From Pseudomonas sp. gcc21 (lineage in GTDB: Bacteria > Pseudomonadota > Gammaproteobacteria > Pseudomonadales > Pseudomonadaceae), in contig NZ_CP051625.1 in the NCBI RefSeq assembly GCF_012844345.1, forward strand, positions 62,001-126,000: 64,000 nucleotides of DNA, written 5' to 3'. Below are positions 8,473-16,839 of this stretch, one piece after another. Position numbers and translations under genes: made by a program. Under the pieces are notes generated by a model. The model worked only from the letters and a program-made list of their open reading frames with translations, was not told the DNA's origin and did no database searches. The first letter of the stretch is position 1. The number at the start of each line of letters is the position of its first letter.

Positions 8473-9561
8473 TCAGGCCTCCTGCCCGATGGCCACACTC
8501 GACTGCGGACGACGCAGGCGCAGGCGGTAATGGATGAAGGCATCGCAGGTCAGCAGATAGAACAGCAGCAGCCCCTGGAACAGACCGGTGATGGCCTTGG
8601 GCATGTTCATGGCGATCTGCAGCATTTCGCCGCCCATGAAGGTGAGGGCAAGCAGGGCGCTGGCGAGGATGATGCCGACCGCCTGCATACGGCCCAGGAA
8701 GACCACGATGATGGCCGTGTAGCCGTAACCCGGGGATACCTGCGGGATCAGCTGGCGGATAGGGCCGGATACTTCCGAGGCCCCGGCCAGACCAGCGAGA
8801 CCGCCTGCAATCAGAAAAGCCAGCCAGATCAGCCGTTTCTCACCGAAGCCTGCGAAGGCCGCGGCGCGGTTGTCCTGCCCCAGTACGTTGAGCTGGAAGC
8901 CGACGAAGGTCCGGGTGAACAGCACGCCGACAGCGACAGCGGCAAACAGCGCGAACAGCAGGCCGATGTGCAGGCGGGTCCCGTCGATCAGCTGTGGCAG
9001 CAGCGCAGAGGCGGCGAACATCTCGGACTGCGGGAATCCGAAGCCCATCGGATCGCGCAGCGGACCATGCACTGCATAGAGCAGCAGGTTCAGCGCGATG
9101 TAGTTGAGCATGATGGTGGTCAGGATTTCATTGCAGTGAAACTGCGTTTTAAGCACTGCCGCCAGCCAGGCCCACAGCGCGCCCGCGACAATGCCGGCAC
9201 CCAACACCACGGGCAGGACCCAGAAGCCGGTGGCGTCGCTCAAGTTGAGTGCAGCCACCGACGCCCAGAGCGCGCCCATCAGGAACTGGCCTTCAGCCCC
9301 GATATTCCAGACGCGGGTGCGGTAGCACACCGTCAGTCCCGCTGCGCAGAGCAACAGTGGCGCCATTTTCAGTCCGAGTTCGGCCCAGCCGTGGGTGTCG
9401 CTCAGAGGGACCAGAAAGAAGAAACCGAGGGCGGCCAGCGGGTCCTTACCCAGCGCCCAGAACAACACCAGACCGGTGAGGACAGTGAGCAGCAGCGCCA
9501 GTACCGGTGAGGCCCACTGCATCAAACGCGAATCGACCGCGCGCCGTTCAAGCGACAGCAT
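8473..9561 (-). CDS. BMP-type ABC transporter permease (NupP/YufP-like)
   Basis: A 362-residue permease with about nine to ten hydrophobic segments. Family marks include VWNIGAEGQFLMGALWAS and EILTTIMLNYIALNLLLY. Its ATG at 9561 overlaps the 3' end of the ATPase gene by 14 bp and its stop is 1 bp from the next permease start, so the three are translationally coupled. Together they form a two-permease importer of the nucleoside/purine class (BMP binding proteins, e.g. Bacillus NupNOPQ). No binding-protein gene is in this operon; the candidate is at 25264-26331. Confidence 0.9.
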   Translation of the reverse strand: MLSLERRAVDSRLMQWASPVLALLLTVLTGLVLFWALGKDPLAALGFFFLVPLSDTHGWAELGLKMAPLLLCAAGLTVCYRTRVWNIGAEGQFLMGALWASVAALNLSDATGFWVLPVVLGAGIVAGALWAWLAAVLKTQFHCNEILTTIMLNYIALNLLLYAVHGPLRDPMGFGFPQSEMFAASALLPQLIDGTRLHIGLLFALFAAVAVGVLFTRTFVGFQLNVLGQDNRAAAFAGFGEKRLIWLAFLIAGGLAGLAGASEVSGPIRQLIPQVSPGYGYTAIIVVFLGRMQAVGIILASALLALTFMGGEMLQIAMNMPKAITGLFQGLLLFYLLTCDAFIHYRLRLRRPQSSVAIGQEA

Positions 9562-11104
9562 GGGTCACCTCCGCTGCCGACGGAGCGGCGTGCGAGCGCG
9601 GAAATTCTCCGGCCATCCATTGCCCCAGCTGTTCAATGCCCAGCTCGCTAGTGCGTACCAGTGGCGACAGGCGTCCGCTGCATAGGGCGCCCAGGCGGTC
9701 ACACAGCTGATACAGCTCGTCCAGATCTTCGGAAATCAGTAATACAGCTGCGCCCTGATCGCGCAGCTGTATGAGGGCTTCGTGGATGGCTACTGCCGAG
9801 CCGACGTCCACGCCCCAGGTCGGGTGCGAGGCAACCAGCAGGCGCGGCTGCTGCAAGGCTTCGCGACCGATGATGAATTTTTGCAGGTTGCCGCCGGACA
9901 GGCTGGCCGCCGTGCTATCAATGCTTGCGCTGCGCACGTTGAAGCGCTCACGTATACGCGCGGCGTATTCGCGTACCTTGCCGCTGCGCACCCAGTCGCG
10001 CTTGACCAGTCCGTGGCCATAGGCTGTGAGCAATGTATTGGAGACCAGTGACATGCCCGGCACGGCGCCACGCCCGAGGCGCTCTTCCGGCACGATGGCC
10101 ATGCCGGCCTCGCGGCGTTGGGCCGGGCCGGCTGGGCCTATATCCTCACCATCGATCAGCAGGCAGCCCGCTGCGCTGCGGCGCTCGCCGGACAATGCAC
10201 GGAGCAGTTCATCCTGACCGTTGCCCGCGACGCCGGCGATACCGACGATCTCGCCGGCGCGCAGCTCCATGTCAATCGCATCCAGGCTGGAGCCAAACGG
10301 GTCCGTAGTGGGGTGACTGAGCTGGCGCATGCTCAGCAGTACGCCTCCGGGTTGGGAGGGCGTGGCCTGCGCAGAGAGCGGCGTGTCGCTGCCGACCATC
10401 ATCCGAGCGATATCATCCACCGATACCTCGGAAGGCACGCAGGACCCGGTTACCTTGCCGCCGCGCATGACGGTAGCCTTGTGGCAGAGGTCGCGGACTT
10501 CCTGCAATTTGTGGCTGATAAACAGAATGCTGCAGCCCTCCGCCGACAGCTGACGCAGGGTACGGAACAGAATCTGTACTTCCTGTGGAGTCAGAACCGA
10601 GGTGGGCTCATCCAGGATGAGCAGCGCGCTCTGCTGGATCAGGCAGCGCACGATTTCAACGCGCTGACGCTCGCCGATCGACAGATTGGACACATGCCGC
10701 CTGGGATCCAGCGCCATGCCGTAGCGCGTCGATACATCCCTGATCCGTGCCTCCAGCTCGCGGCTATTCCTCGCTTCGCTTGCTGGCAGACTTAATGCAA
10801 TGTTTTCCGCAACGGTCAGGGCTTCAAACAGGGAAAAGTGCTGAAACACCATGCCCACGCCGATATCACGTGCGTGACGTGGCCCCTGGATAGAGAGGGG
10901 CGTACCGTTCCAGATGACGCTTCCTTCATCCGGCTGAACGACACCGTAGATGACCTTCATCAAGGTGCTCTTGCCTGCGCCGTTCTCCCCGAGCAAAGCA
11001 TGTATCTCGCCCGCGGCTACCTTGAGGTGAACGCCGTCGTTCGCCCGGCAGCCGGGGTACTGTTTAACGATGTTCACTAATTCCAGACGCGCGGTACTCG
11101 CCAT
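9548..11104 (-). CDS. BMP-type ABC transporter ATPase, two fused nucleotide-binding domains
   Basis: About 518 residues with two ABC domains in tandem. Domain 1 has a full Walker A (GENGAGKST), the signature LSIGERQRVEI and Walker B LLILDEPTSV. Domain 2 has the degenerate Walker A (GVAGNGQDELL) and LSGGNLQKFIIGRE usual for ribose/nucleoside-type ATPases. An upstream in-frame GTG at 11110 is possible, but ATG 11104 has AAGGG at a better distance. It is the first gene of the minus-strand operon, and two RutR-like sites lie in the 214 bp between it and xdhA. It powers uptake through the two permeases that follow. Confidence 0.9.
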   Translation of the reverse strand: MASTARLELVNIVKQYPGCRANDGVHLKVAAGEIHALLGENGAGKSTLMKVIYGVVQPDEGSVIWNGTPLSIQGPRHARDIGVGMVFQHFSLFEALTVAENIALSLPASEARNSRELEARIRDVSTRYGMALDPRRHVSNLSIGERQRVEIVRCLIQQSALLILDEPTSVLTPQEVQILFRTLRQLSAEGCSILFISHKLQEVRDLCHKATVMRGGKVTGSCVPSEVSVDDIARMMVGSDTPLSAQATPSQPGGVLLSMRQLSHPTTDPFGSSLDAIDMELRAGEIVGIAGVAGNGQDELLRALSGERRSAAGCLLIDGEDIGPAGPAQRREAGMAIVPEERLGRGAVPGMSLVSNTLLTAYGHGLVKRDWVRSGKVREYAARIRERFNVRSASIDSTAASLSGGNLQKFIIGREALQQPRLLVASHPTWGVDVGSAVAIHEALIQLRDQGAAVLLISEDLDELYQLCDRLGALCSGRLSPLVRTSELGIEQLGQWMAGEFPRSHAAPSAAEVTHAVA

Positions 11105-11129
11105 CTTCACACCCTTAGCCTCAGATTAA

Positions 11130-11145
11130 CTGACCAGTTAATCAA
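11130..11145. promoter_or_regulatory. RutR-like operator, near ABC ATPase start
   Basis: CTGACCAGTTAATCAA matches the recalled RutR consensus TTGACCA-N2-TGGTCAA at 11 of 14 fixed positions. It is embedded in a perfect palindrome TTAACTG-AC-CAGTTAA at 11126-11141, 26 bp upstream of the ABC ATPase ATG at 11104. The position suits control of the transporter-regulator operon. Confidence 0.6.
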
Positions 11146-11204
11146 CATTTGGCTAATAGCAATTTGCTTGCCAACAGCATCATGTCGTCAAAAAAATCGG
11201 TATT

Positions 11205-11220
11205 TGGACTAAGTGGTCAG
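11205..11220. promoter_or_regulatory. RutR-like operator, upstream of xdhA
   Basis: TGGACTAAGTGGTCAG matches TTGACCA-N2-TGGTCAA at 11 of 14 positions, with an almost intact right half. It lies about 100 bp before the xdhA start and 60 bp from the first site, so one regulator could control both divergent operons. Confidence 0.55.
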
Positions 11221-11318
11221 CTTTTTGCAGAGGTCAGGGTGAATATCCCGCCACCCTTGCGGAATCTAGGGGCGCCAAGCGGCGTAACACTTCACGATGT
11301 CGGGATCCGGAGACAACA

Positions 11319-12776
11319 GTGATCGAATTTTATCTGAACGGGCGTCCAGAACTCCTTGAAGGAGTTGACCCAAATTTGAGCATTCTGGAATGGCTACGCA
11401 CCGAAAAGCGGCTCACAGGCACCAAAGAGGGCTGCGCCTCGGGTGACTGCGGCGCTTGCACGGTACTGCTCGGCGTGCCGGGCGAAGATGGCGAAACGCA
11501 CTACCAGAGCATTAATAGCTGCATTGCTCTGATTGGCAGCCTGCACGGCCGCCATCTGGTCACGGTAGATGCGCTGCGCGATGAGCCAGCGCACCCGGTG
11601 CAAACGGCTATGGTCGAATGTCACGGCTCGCAGTGCGGCTTCTGTACGCCGGGCTTCATCATGTCGATGGTCGGGCTGCACCGCGAGGTGACAGTACATG
11701 GGCGTGATTGTGATCAGGAGCGCCTGATTGAAGCGCTCGCCGGTAATCTGTGTCGCTGTACCGGTTACCGGCCCATTATCGAAGCGGGGCGTCAGTCCAT
11801 TATTGATGAATCGGCGGCCTGGGAAGGCGACGCGCTCTTTGTCAATGCTGCACAGACGCCTGCCCCCGCGCAGTCGGTGTCCATGAGCCATGCATCGGGC
11901 CGCACTTATCACGCGCCGGTATCGCTGGCGGAACTGCGGCAGCTGCTGGCGGACAATCCCGCAGCGCGTCTGATGGCCGGCACCACTGATCTGGCGTTGG
12001 AAATCACCCAGCAGCTTCTCGATGTGCCGCATCTGGTGTCAGTGGAGCGGGTGCCGGAGCTACAACGTCTGAGCAGAACCGAATCGGTCCTTGAGATCGG
12101 GGCGGCGGTGACCTACACCCAGGCGGATGATCTCTTGGTAGGCGACTGGCCGACATTCGGCCCGCTGCTGGATCGCCTGGCCTCCCTGCAGATACGCAAC
12201 CGCGGCACGCTCGGCGGCAACATCGCCAATGCCTCGCCGATTGGCGACATGCCGCCCCCGTTGCTGGCGCTGGGCGCTGAACTGGTGCTGGACAGCGCCG
12301 AGGGCGAACGCCGCGTGGCGCTGGATGATTTCTTTCTGAGGTATCGCAAAACCGCGCTGCGCCCGCAGGAATTCATTCGCAGCGTGCGTATCCCGACGGC
12401 GACGCAGGACGATCGGCTGTTCATCTACAAGGTCTCCAAGCGGCTGGATGACGATATCTCCGCCGTGCTCGGGGCTTTCTGGTTCCGCTTTGCGGGCAAT
12501 GAGATCCTCGACTGCCGGCTGGCCTATGGCGGCATGGCTGCAACGCCCAAGCGAGCGCAGGCCGCCGAAGCCGCGCTGCGCGGTCAGGCCTTTGATGAAG
12601 CTGCCGTGAGCGCCGCGATCAACGCGCTGGCGCAGGACTTCACGCCGCTATCCGATGCGCGCGCCTCCGCCAGTTATCGGAGCCAGATCGCCGGCAATCT
12701 GCTGCGTCGCGCGCTACTCGAACACCGCGCCGGCGTTAATGCCCAACCTCTGCTTTCGGTGACCCATCATGCGTAG
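11319..12776 (+). CDS. xdhA: Xanthine dehydrogenase small subunit (2Fe-2S and FAD domains)
   Basis: 485 residues. The N-terminal ferredoxin-like cluster uses C39, C44, C47 and C68; the second cluster uses C106, C109, C145 and C147 (NLCRCTGYRP). A FAD-binding domain follows from about residue 190 (LMAGTTDLALEITQ, RNRGTLGGNIANASPIGD). The subunit passes electrons from the molybdenum site in XdhB to NAD+ while hypoxanthine and xanthine are oxidised to urate. The start is the GTG at 11319 with GGAG 8 bases upstream. The gene overlaps xdhB by 8 bp and opens a seven-gene operon. Likely control is by the RutR-like sites in the divergent promoter. Confidence 0.95.
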   Translation: MIEFYLNGRPELLEGVDPNLSILEWLRTEKRLTGTKEGCASGDCGACTVLLGVPGEDGETHYQSINSCIALIGSLHGRHLVTVDALRDEPAHPVQTAMVECHGSQCGFCTPGFIMSMVGLHREVTVHGRDCDQERLIEALAGNLCRCTGYRPIIEAGRQSIIDESAAWEGDALFVNAAQTPAPAQSVSMSHASGRTYHAPVSLAELRQLLADNPAARLMAGTTDLALEITQQLLDVPHLVSVERVPELQRLSRTESVLEIGAAVTYTQADDLLVGDWPTFGPLLDRLASLQIRNRGTLGGNIANASPIGDMPPPLLALGAELVLDSAEGERRVALDDFFLRYRKTALRPQEFIRSVRIPTATQDDRLFIYKVSKRLDDDISAVLGAFWFRFAGNEILDCRLAYGGMAATPKRAQAAEAALRGQAFDEAAVSAAINALAQDFTPLSDARASASYRSQIAGNLLRRALLEHRAGVNAQPLLSVTHHA

Positions 12777-15123
12777 ACTCCCAAGCGAAACCGCACATCA
12801 GCCAGCGGCGGCGACCGGTCTGGCAGGGCAGAGCACCCTGCACGACAGCGCCTGGAAACACGTGCGCGGCGAGGCCCGCTACATTGATGACCTGCCCGAG
12901 CCGGAGGGCCTTCTGCACGCAGCTGTAGGCCATAGCCAGCATGCGCATGCGCGCATTGTGTCGATGGATCTGAGTGCGGTGCGCAGTTATCCGGGCGTGG
13001 TTGCGGTGGTGACAGTTGACGACGTACCGGGCCATACCGACATAGGTCCGGTGTTCCCCGGTGATCCGGTGCTGGCTGGCGAACTGGTCGAACATATCGG
13101 CCAGCCGATCTTTGCGGTCGCCGCCACCAGCCACATCGCAGCGCGCAAAGCGGCGCGCCTGGCCAAGGTCGAATACGAACTGCTCGAACCGGTGCTGACA
13201 ATCGACAAGGCGCTTGAACAGGAATTTTTCGTCCGTCCCACCAATACCCATTTGCGCGGCGATCCTGATCAGGCCCTCGCGGCAGCGCCGCACCGGTTGC
13301 AAGGCCAGCTGGAGGTTGGCGGGCAGGAGCATTTCTATCTGGAAGGGCAGGCCTGCCTGGTTGAGCCAACCGAAGATGGCGGCATGTTCGTGCATACCTC
13401 CAGCCAGCATCCCTCCGAAGTGCAGAAGCTGGTCGCCGAAGTGCTGGGGCTGCCGATTCACGCGGTGCAGGCTGAGGTGCGGCGAATGGGCGGCGGTTTC
13501 GGTGGCAAGGAGACCCAGGCTGCGGCGCTCGCCTGCGTCGCCTCGCTGCTGGCGCATGTCACCGGCAAGGCGATCAAATATCGCCTGTCGCGCGCCGATG
13601 ACATGGTGCAGACCGGCAAGCGCCATGATTTCTTCAACACCTTCGATCTGGGTTTCGATGATCAGGGCGTGATACGCGGCGCCGATATCATGGTTGCCGG
13701 GCGCTGTGGTTATTCACCGGATCTGTCCGATGCCATTGTCGATCGCGCCATGTTCCACGCGGACAACGCCTATTTTCTCGATCAGGCCCGGGTGACCGGC
13801 CACCGCTGCAAGACCCATACAGTGTCGAATACCGCGTTTCGCGGTTTTGGCGGGCCGCAGGGGATGATGATCATCGAGAAGGCTATGGATGACATCGCCC
13901 GCTATCTGCAGCTCGATCCGCTGGAAGTGCGCAAACGCAACCTGTATGGCGAAGGCCGGGACATCACCCATTACGGTCAGCAGATCGAGCAGCACGTGCT
14001 CGCCGAGCTGATCGGTCAGCTGGAAACCAGCTCGGATTATCAGGCGCGACGTGAGCAGATCCGTGCGTTCAATTCGCAGAGCTCGGTGCTTAAACGCGGC
14101 CTGGCACTCACGCCGGTCAAGTTCGGCATTTCCTTCACCGCCACGCACCTGAACCAGGCCGGCGCGCTGGTGCACATCTACACTGACGGTAGTATCCACA
14201 TCAACCACGGCGGCACCGAAATGGGCCAGGGGCTCTATATCAAGATTGCCCAGGTGGTTGCCTCGGCGTTTCAAGTGGATGTGAGCTGCGTTGCCGTTTC
14301 GGCCACGCGCACCGACAAGGTGCCCAACACCTCGCCGACCGCGGCATCCTCGGGCAGCGATCTGAATGGGATGGCGGCGCTGGATGCCTGCGAGAAGATC
14401 AAGGCGCGACTGATTGAATTCGCCGCGGAGCACTGGTCATGCAAGACCGGTGATGTGCGTTTCGAGAACAACGAAGTGGTCATGGCCGAGCAGCGCGTCA
14501 GCTGGGGCACCTTCGTGCGCACCGCCTACATGAACCGAATCTCGCTGTCCTCGTCCGGGTTCTACTCGACGCCAAAGATTCACTTCGATTACGCCAAGGG
14601 GCACGGCCATCCATTCCTGTACTACGCCAACGGCGCCGCGTGCTCCGAGGTGCTTGTCGACACTCTGACCGGGGAATACAAGGTCACCCGCGCGGATATC
14701 CTGCATGACGTGGGGCAATCGCTCAATCCGGCGATTGATATCGGGCAGATCGAGGGCGGCTTCATTCAGTGCATGGGCTGGCTGACCACAGAGGAGCTGG
14801 TGTACAGCCCGGAAGGGCGGCTGATGACGACCGGGCCCGCGACCTACAAGATCCCCGCGATTTCCGATACGCCCGCCGATTTTCGCGTGCAGTTGCTGGA
14901 GAACAGCCCGAACACCGAGGCGACCATCTTCCGCTCCAAAGCGGTGGGTGAACCGCCTTTCATGTTGGGTATATCGGTCTGGTGCGCGCTGCGCGATGCG
15001 GTGGCCAGCCTGACGGATTACCGTTTCAGTCCGCCACTGGATGCACCGGCCACGCCCGAGCGCATGCTCGGCGCGGTGAACGCGGCGCAGAGCTGGCTGG
15101 CCGCGCAAGAGGAGAACCGGTAA
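12769..15123 (+). CDS. xdhB: Xanthine dehydrogenase large subunit (molybdopterin-binding)
   Basis: 784 residues of the molybdenum hydroxylase large-subunit family. Seen are the substrate/cofactor motifs RRMGGGFGGKETQ, NTAFRGFGGPQGMM, GGTEMGQGLYIKIAQV and the C-terminal VGEPPFMLG segment with the catalytic glutamate. It holds the Mo-pterin active site that hydroxylates hypoxanthine and xanthine. The ATG overlaps the end of xdhA, and the stop TAATG contains the start of xdhC. Full family length; no frameshift seen. Confidence 0.95.
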   Translation: MRRLPSETAHQPAAATGLAGQSTLHDSAWKHVRGEARYIDDLPEPEGLLHAAVGHSQHAHARIVSMDLSAVRSYPGVVAVVTVDDVPGHTDIGPVFPGDPVLAGELVEHIGQPIFAVAATSHIAARKAARLAKVEYELLEPVLTIDKALEQEFFVRPTNTHLRGDPDQALAAAPHRLQGQLEVGGQEHFYLEGQACLVEPTEDGGMFVHTSSQHPSEVQKLVAEVLGLPIHAVQAEVRRMGGGFGGKETQAAALACVASLLAHVTGKAIKYRLSRADDMVQTGKRHDFFNTFDLGFDDQGVIRGADIMVAGRCGYSPDLSDAIVDRAMFHADNAYFLDQARVTGHRCKTHTVSNTAFRGFGGPQGMMIIEKAMDDIARYLQLDPLEVRKRNLYGEGRDITHYGQQIEQHVLAELIGQLETSSDYQARREQIRAFNSQSSVLKRGLALTPVKFGISFTATHLNQAGALVHIYTDGSIHINHGGTEMGQGLYIKIAQVVASAFQVDVSCVAVSATRTDKVPNTSPTAASSGSDLNGMAALDACEKIKARLIEFAAEHWSCKTGDVRFENNEVVMAEQRVSWGTFVRTAYMNRISLSSSGFYSTPKIHFDYAKGHGHPFLYYANGAACSEVLVDTLTGEYKVTRADILHDVGQSLNPAIDIGQIEGGFIQCMGWLTTEELVYSPEGRLMTTGPATYKIPAISDTPADFRVQLLENSPNTEATIFRSKAVGEPPFMLGISVWCALRDAVASLTDYRFSPPLDAPATPERMLGAVNAAQSWLAAQEENR

Positions 15124-16004
15124 TGGACAAGCGCATGCCCTGGTATCAGGCGGTCGCCGACTGCGAAGCGCGCGGCGAACCCTATGTGCTGGTGACCGTT
15201 CTGGGCGTGGCGGGCTCGGTGCCACGTGAGCCGGCCAGCAAGATGGTCATCACCGCAGAGCACAGTTACGACACCATTGGCGGTGGCCATCTGGAGTTTC
15301 AGATCATGACCCGCGCGCGCGAGCAACTTGCCGCGCGCCGCTATGAAACCCAGCTGCAACACTTCCCGCTGGGCGCGAGCCTTGGCCAGTGTTGTGGCGG
15401 CAGCGTCTCGGTATTGCTCGAGGGTCAGCCCGGGAGCGAGGCGCGGCTGGTGGTATTCGGTGCAGGCCATGTGGGCCGTGCACTGATGACCATCATGGGA
15501 CATTTGCCTTGGCAGGTGGTCTGGGTCGATTCCCGGGCCGACGCTTTTCCCGAGGCGGCGGCATTGTCCGCGAATGTGCGACAGCACCTGACGGACGATC
15601 CGGTGGGTGATGGCCAGGACCTGTGCGCCGGTAGCCATGCGTTGATCCTGACGCACAATCATCAGCTCGATTACGAGCTGTGTCGGGCCTTGCTGGACGC
15701 AGGCAGCGCGACCAGCATCGGCCTGATCGGCTCGCAGACCAAGGCCGAACGCTTCCGGCTGCGGCTGGAACACCGTGGCTATACCGCCGAGCAGATCGCT
15801 TCGATCCGCTGCCCGGTCGGGCGCAGCGATGTGCCCGGCAAGCGGCCAATGGAGGTCGCGGTATCCATTTGCGCAGAACTGCTGTCACTGGCCGCGATCG
15901 ATCAGCCCAAGGCCAGACGCCGTGGCGTCAAGTGGAATGAGCTGAAGGCGTTGCTGCCGGGCGCTGAACATACTTCCCCGAATCAGCCTGTGGAGGCGCA
16001 ATGA
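15123..16004 (+). CDS. xdhC: XdhC, molybdenum cofactor sulfuration/insertion factor
   Basis: 293 residues when started at the ATG at 15123, which overlaps the xdhB stop; longer upstream starts would lie inside xdhB. The N-terminal XdhC/CoxI domain contains VLGVAGSVPREPASKM and the CCGG segment; the C-terminal half is a Rossmann-like domain (VVFGAGHVGRALM and GLIGSQTKAERF). XdhC binds the molybdenum cofactor, helps add the terminal sulfur and delivers it to XdhB. The 3' end overlaps uraD by 4 bp. Confidence 0.93.
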   Translation: MDKRMPWYQAVADCEARGEPYVLVTVLGVAGSVPREPASKMVITAEHSYDTIGGGHLEFQIMTRAREQLAARRYETQLQHFPLGASLGQCCGGSVSVLLEGQPGSEARLVVFGAGHVGRALMTIMGHLPWQVVWVDSRADAFPEAAALSANVRQHLTDDPVGDGQDLCAGSHALILTHNHQLDYELCRALLDAGSATSIGLIGSQTKAERFRLRLEHRGYTAEQIASIRCPVGRSDVPGKRPMEVAVSICAELLSLAAIDQPKARRRGVKWNELKALLPGAEHTSPNQPVEAQ

Positions 16005-16501
16005 CCCTTGAAGAGCTCAACCAGCTGCCTGCCGACGCAGCGCTGACGTTGTTTCGTGATTGCTGTGCGGCGGATGCCTGGGCCAGACCCATGGTGGAGA
16101 GGCGGCCCTTTCACTCCATGGATGCACTGCACGACGCGTCGCGCGCGCTCTGGCCGACCTTGACCGAAGCCGACTGGCTGGCGGCGTTCGAGGCGCACCC
16201 CAAGATTGGCGACATCAAGAGCCTGCGCAGCAGATATGCCAGTACCGAAGCGCTGGCGAGTGGCGAACAGTCCGGCGCCCAGGCCGCTCCGGAAGAGGTT
16301 CTGCAGCGCCTGAAGGAGGGCAACGAGGCCTACGAAAACAAGTTCGGCTTCATCTTCATCGTCTGCGCCACGGGCAAGAGTGCCCAGGAAATGCTCACGC
16401 TGCTCGAAGCCCGTCTGCCCAATTGCCGGGAAACGGAAATCGACATCGCCGGTGCCGAGCAGGCCAAAATCACCCATATCCGTTTGGACAAACTGCTATG
16501 A
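16001..16501 (+). CDS. uraD: OHCU decarboxylase
   Basis: 166 residues of the 2-oxo-4-hydroxy-4-carboxy-5-ureidoimidazoline decarboxylase family. ERRPFHSMDALHDASRALW carries the active-site His region and FEAHPKIGDIKSLR is a family hallmark; KFGFIFIVCATGKSAQEML forms the C-terminal conserved helix. The enzyme makes S-allantoin from OHCU, the last spontaneous-prone step after urate oxidation. It overlaps xdhC and uraH by 4 bp each (ATGA junctions), indicating translational coupling. Confidence 0.93.
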   Translation: MTLEELNQLPADAALTLFRDCCAADAWARPMVERRPFHSMDALHDASRALWPTLTEADWLAAFEAHPKIGDIKSLRSRYASTEALASGEQSGAQAAPEEVLQRLKEGNEAYENKFGFIFIVCATGKSAQEMLTLLEARLPNCRETEIDIAGAEQAKITHIRLDKLL

Positions 16502-16839
16502 GCAAAAGCCCTCTCACTACCCATATCCTGGATCTCGGTAGCGGGCGACCCGCCGCTGATGTGTGCATCGTGCTGGAGCGCCAGAGTGAATCCGGCTGGG
16601 AACAGATCGCCAGCGCCAAAACCAATCAGGACGGCCGCGTTACGGACGGCTTTGCCGGCACATTTTCGGCGGGTGTCTACCGGCTCACCTTTGACACCGA
16701 GGGGTATTTCCGTGCCCAGGGCAAGGAGTGTTTTTACCCTTCAGTGAGCATCAGCTTCCGGATTGACGATCCCGCGGCGCATTACCACGTGCCGCTATTG
16801 CTGAACCAATGGGGTTATTCAACGTACCGGGGTAGCTGA
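16498..16839 (+). CDS. uraH: 5-hydroxyisourate hydrolase (transthyretin-like)
   Basis: 113 residues, the normal length. The start ATG at 16498 overlaps the uraD stop. THILDLGSGRPA contains catalytic His9, and the protein ends with the invariant YRGS. It hydrolyses 5-hydroxyisourate, the product of urate hydroxylase, to OHCU in the cytoplasm (no signal peptide). Its gene lies between uraD and guaD in an unbroken overlapping operon. Confidence 0.94.
   Translation: MSKSPLTTHILDLGSGRPAADVCIVLERQSESGWEQIASAKTNQDGRVTDGFAGTFSAGVYRLTFDTEGYFRAQGKECFYPSVSISFRIDDPAAHYHVPLLLNQWGYSTYRGS

Noticed and set aside
8149-9510. Plus-strand frame of 453 codons
   Set aside because: Antisense to the two ABC permease genes; Gln/Arg-rich shadow without ribosome site.
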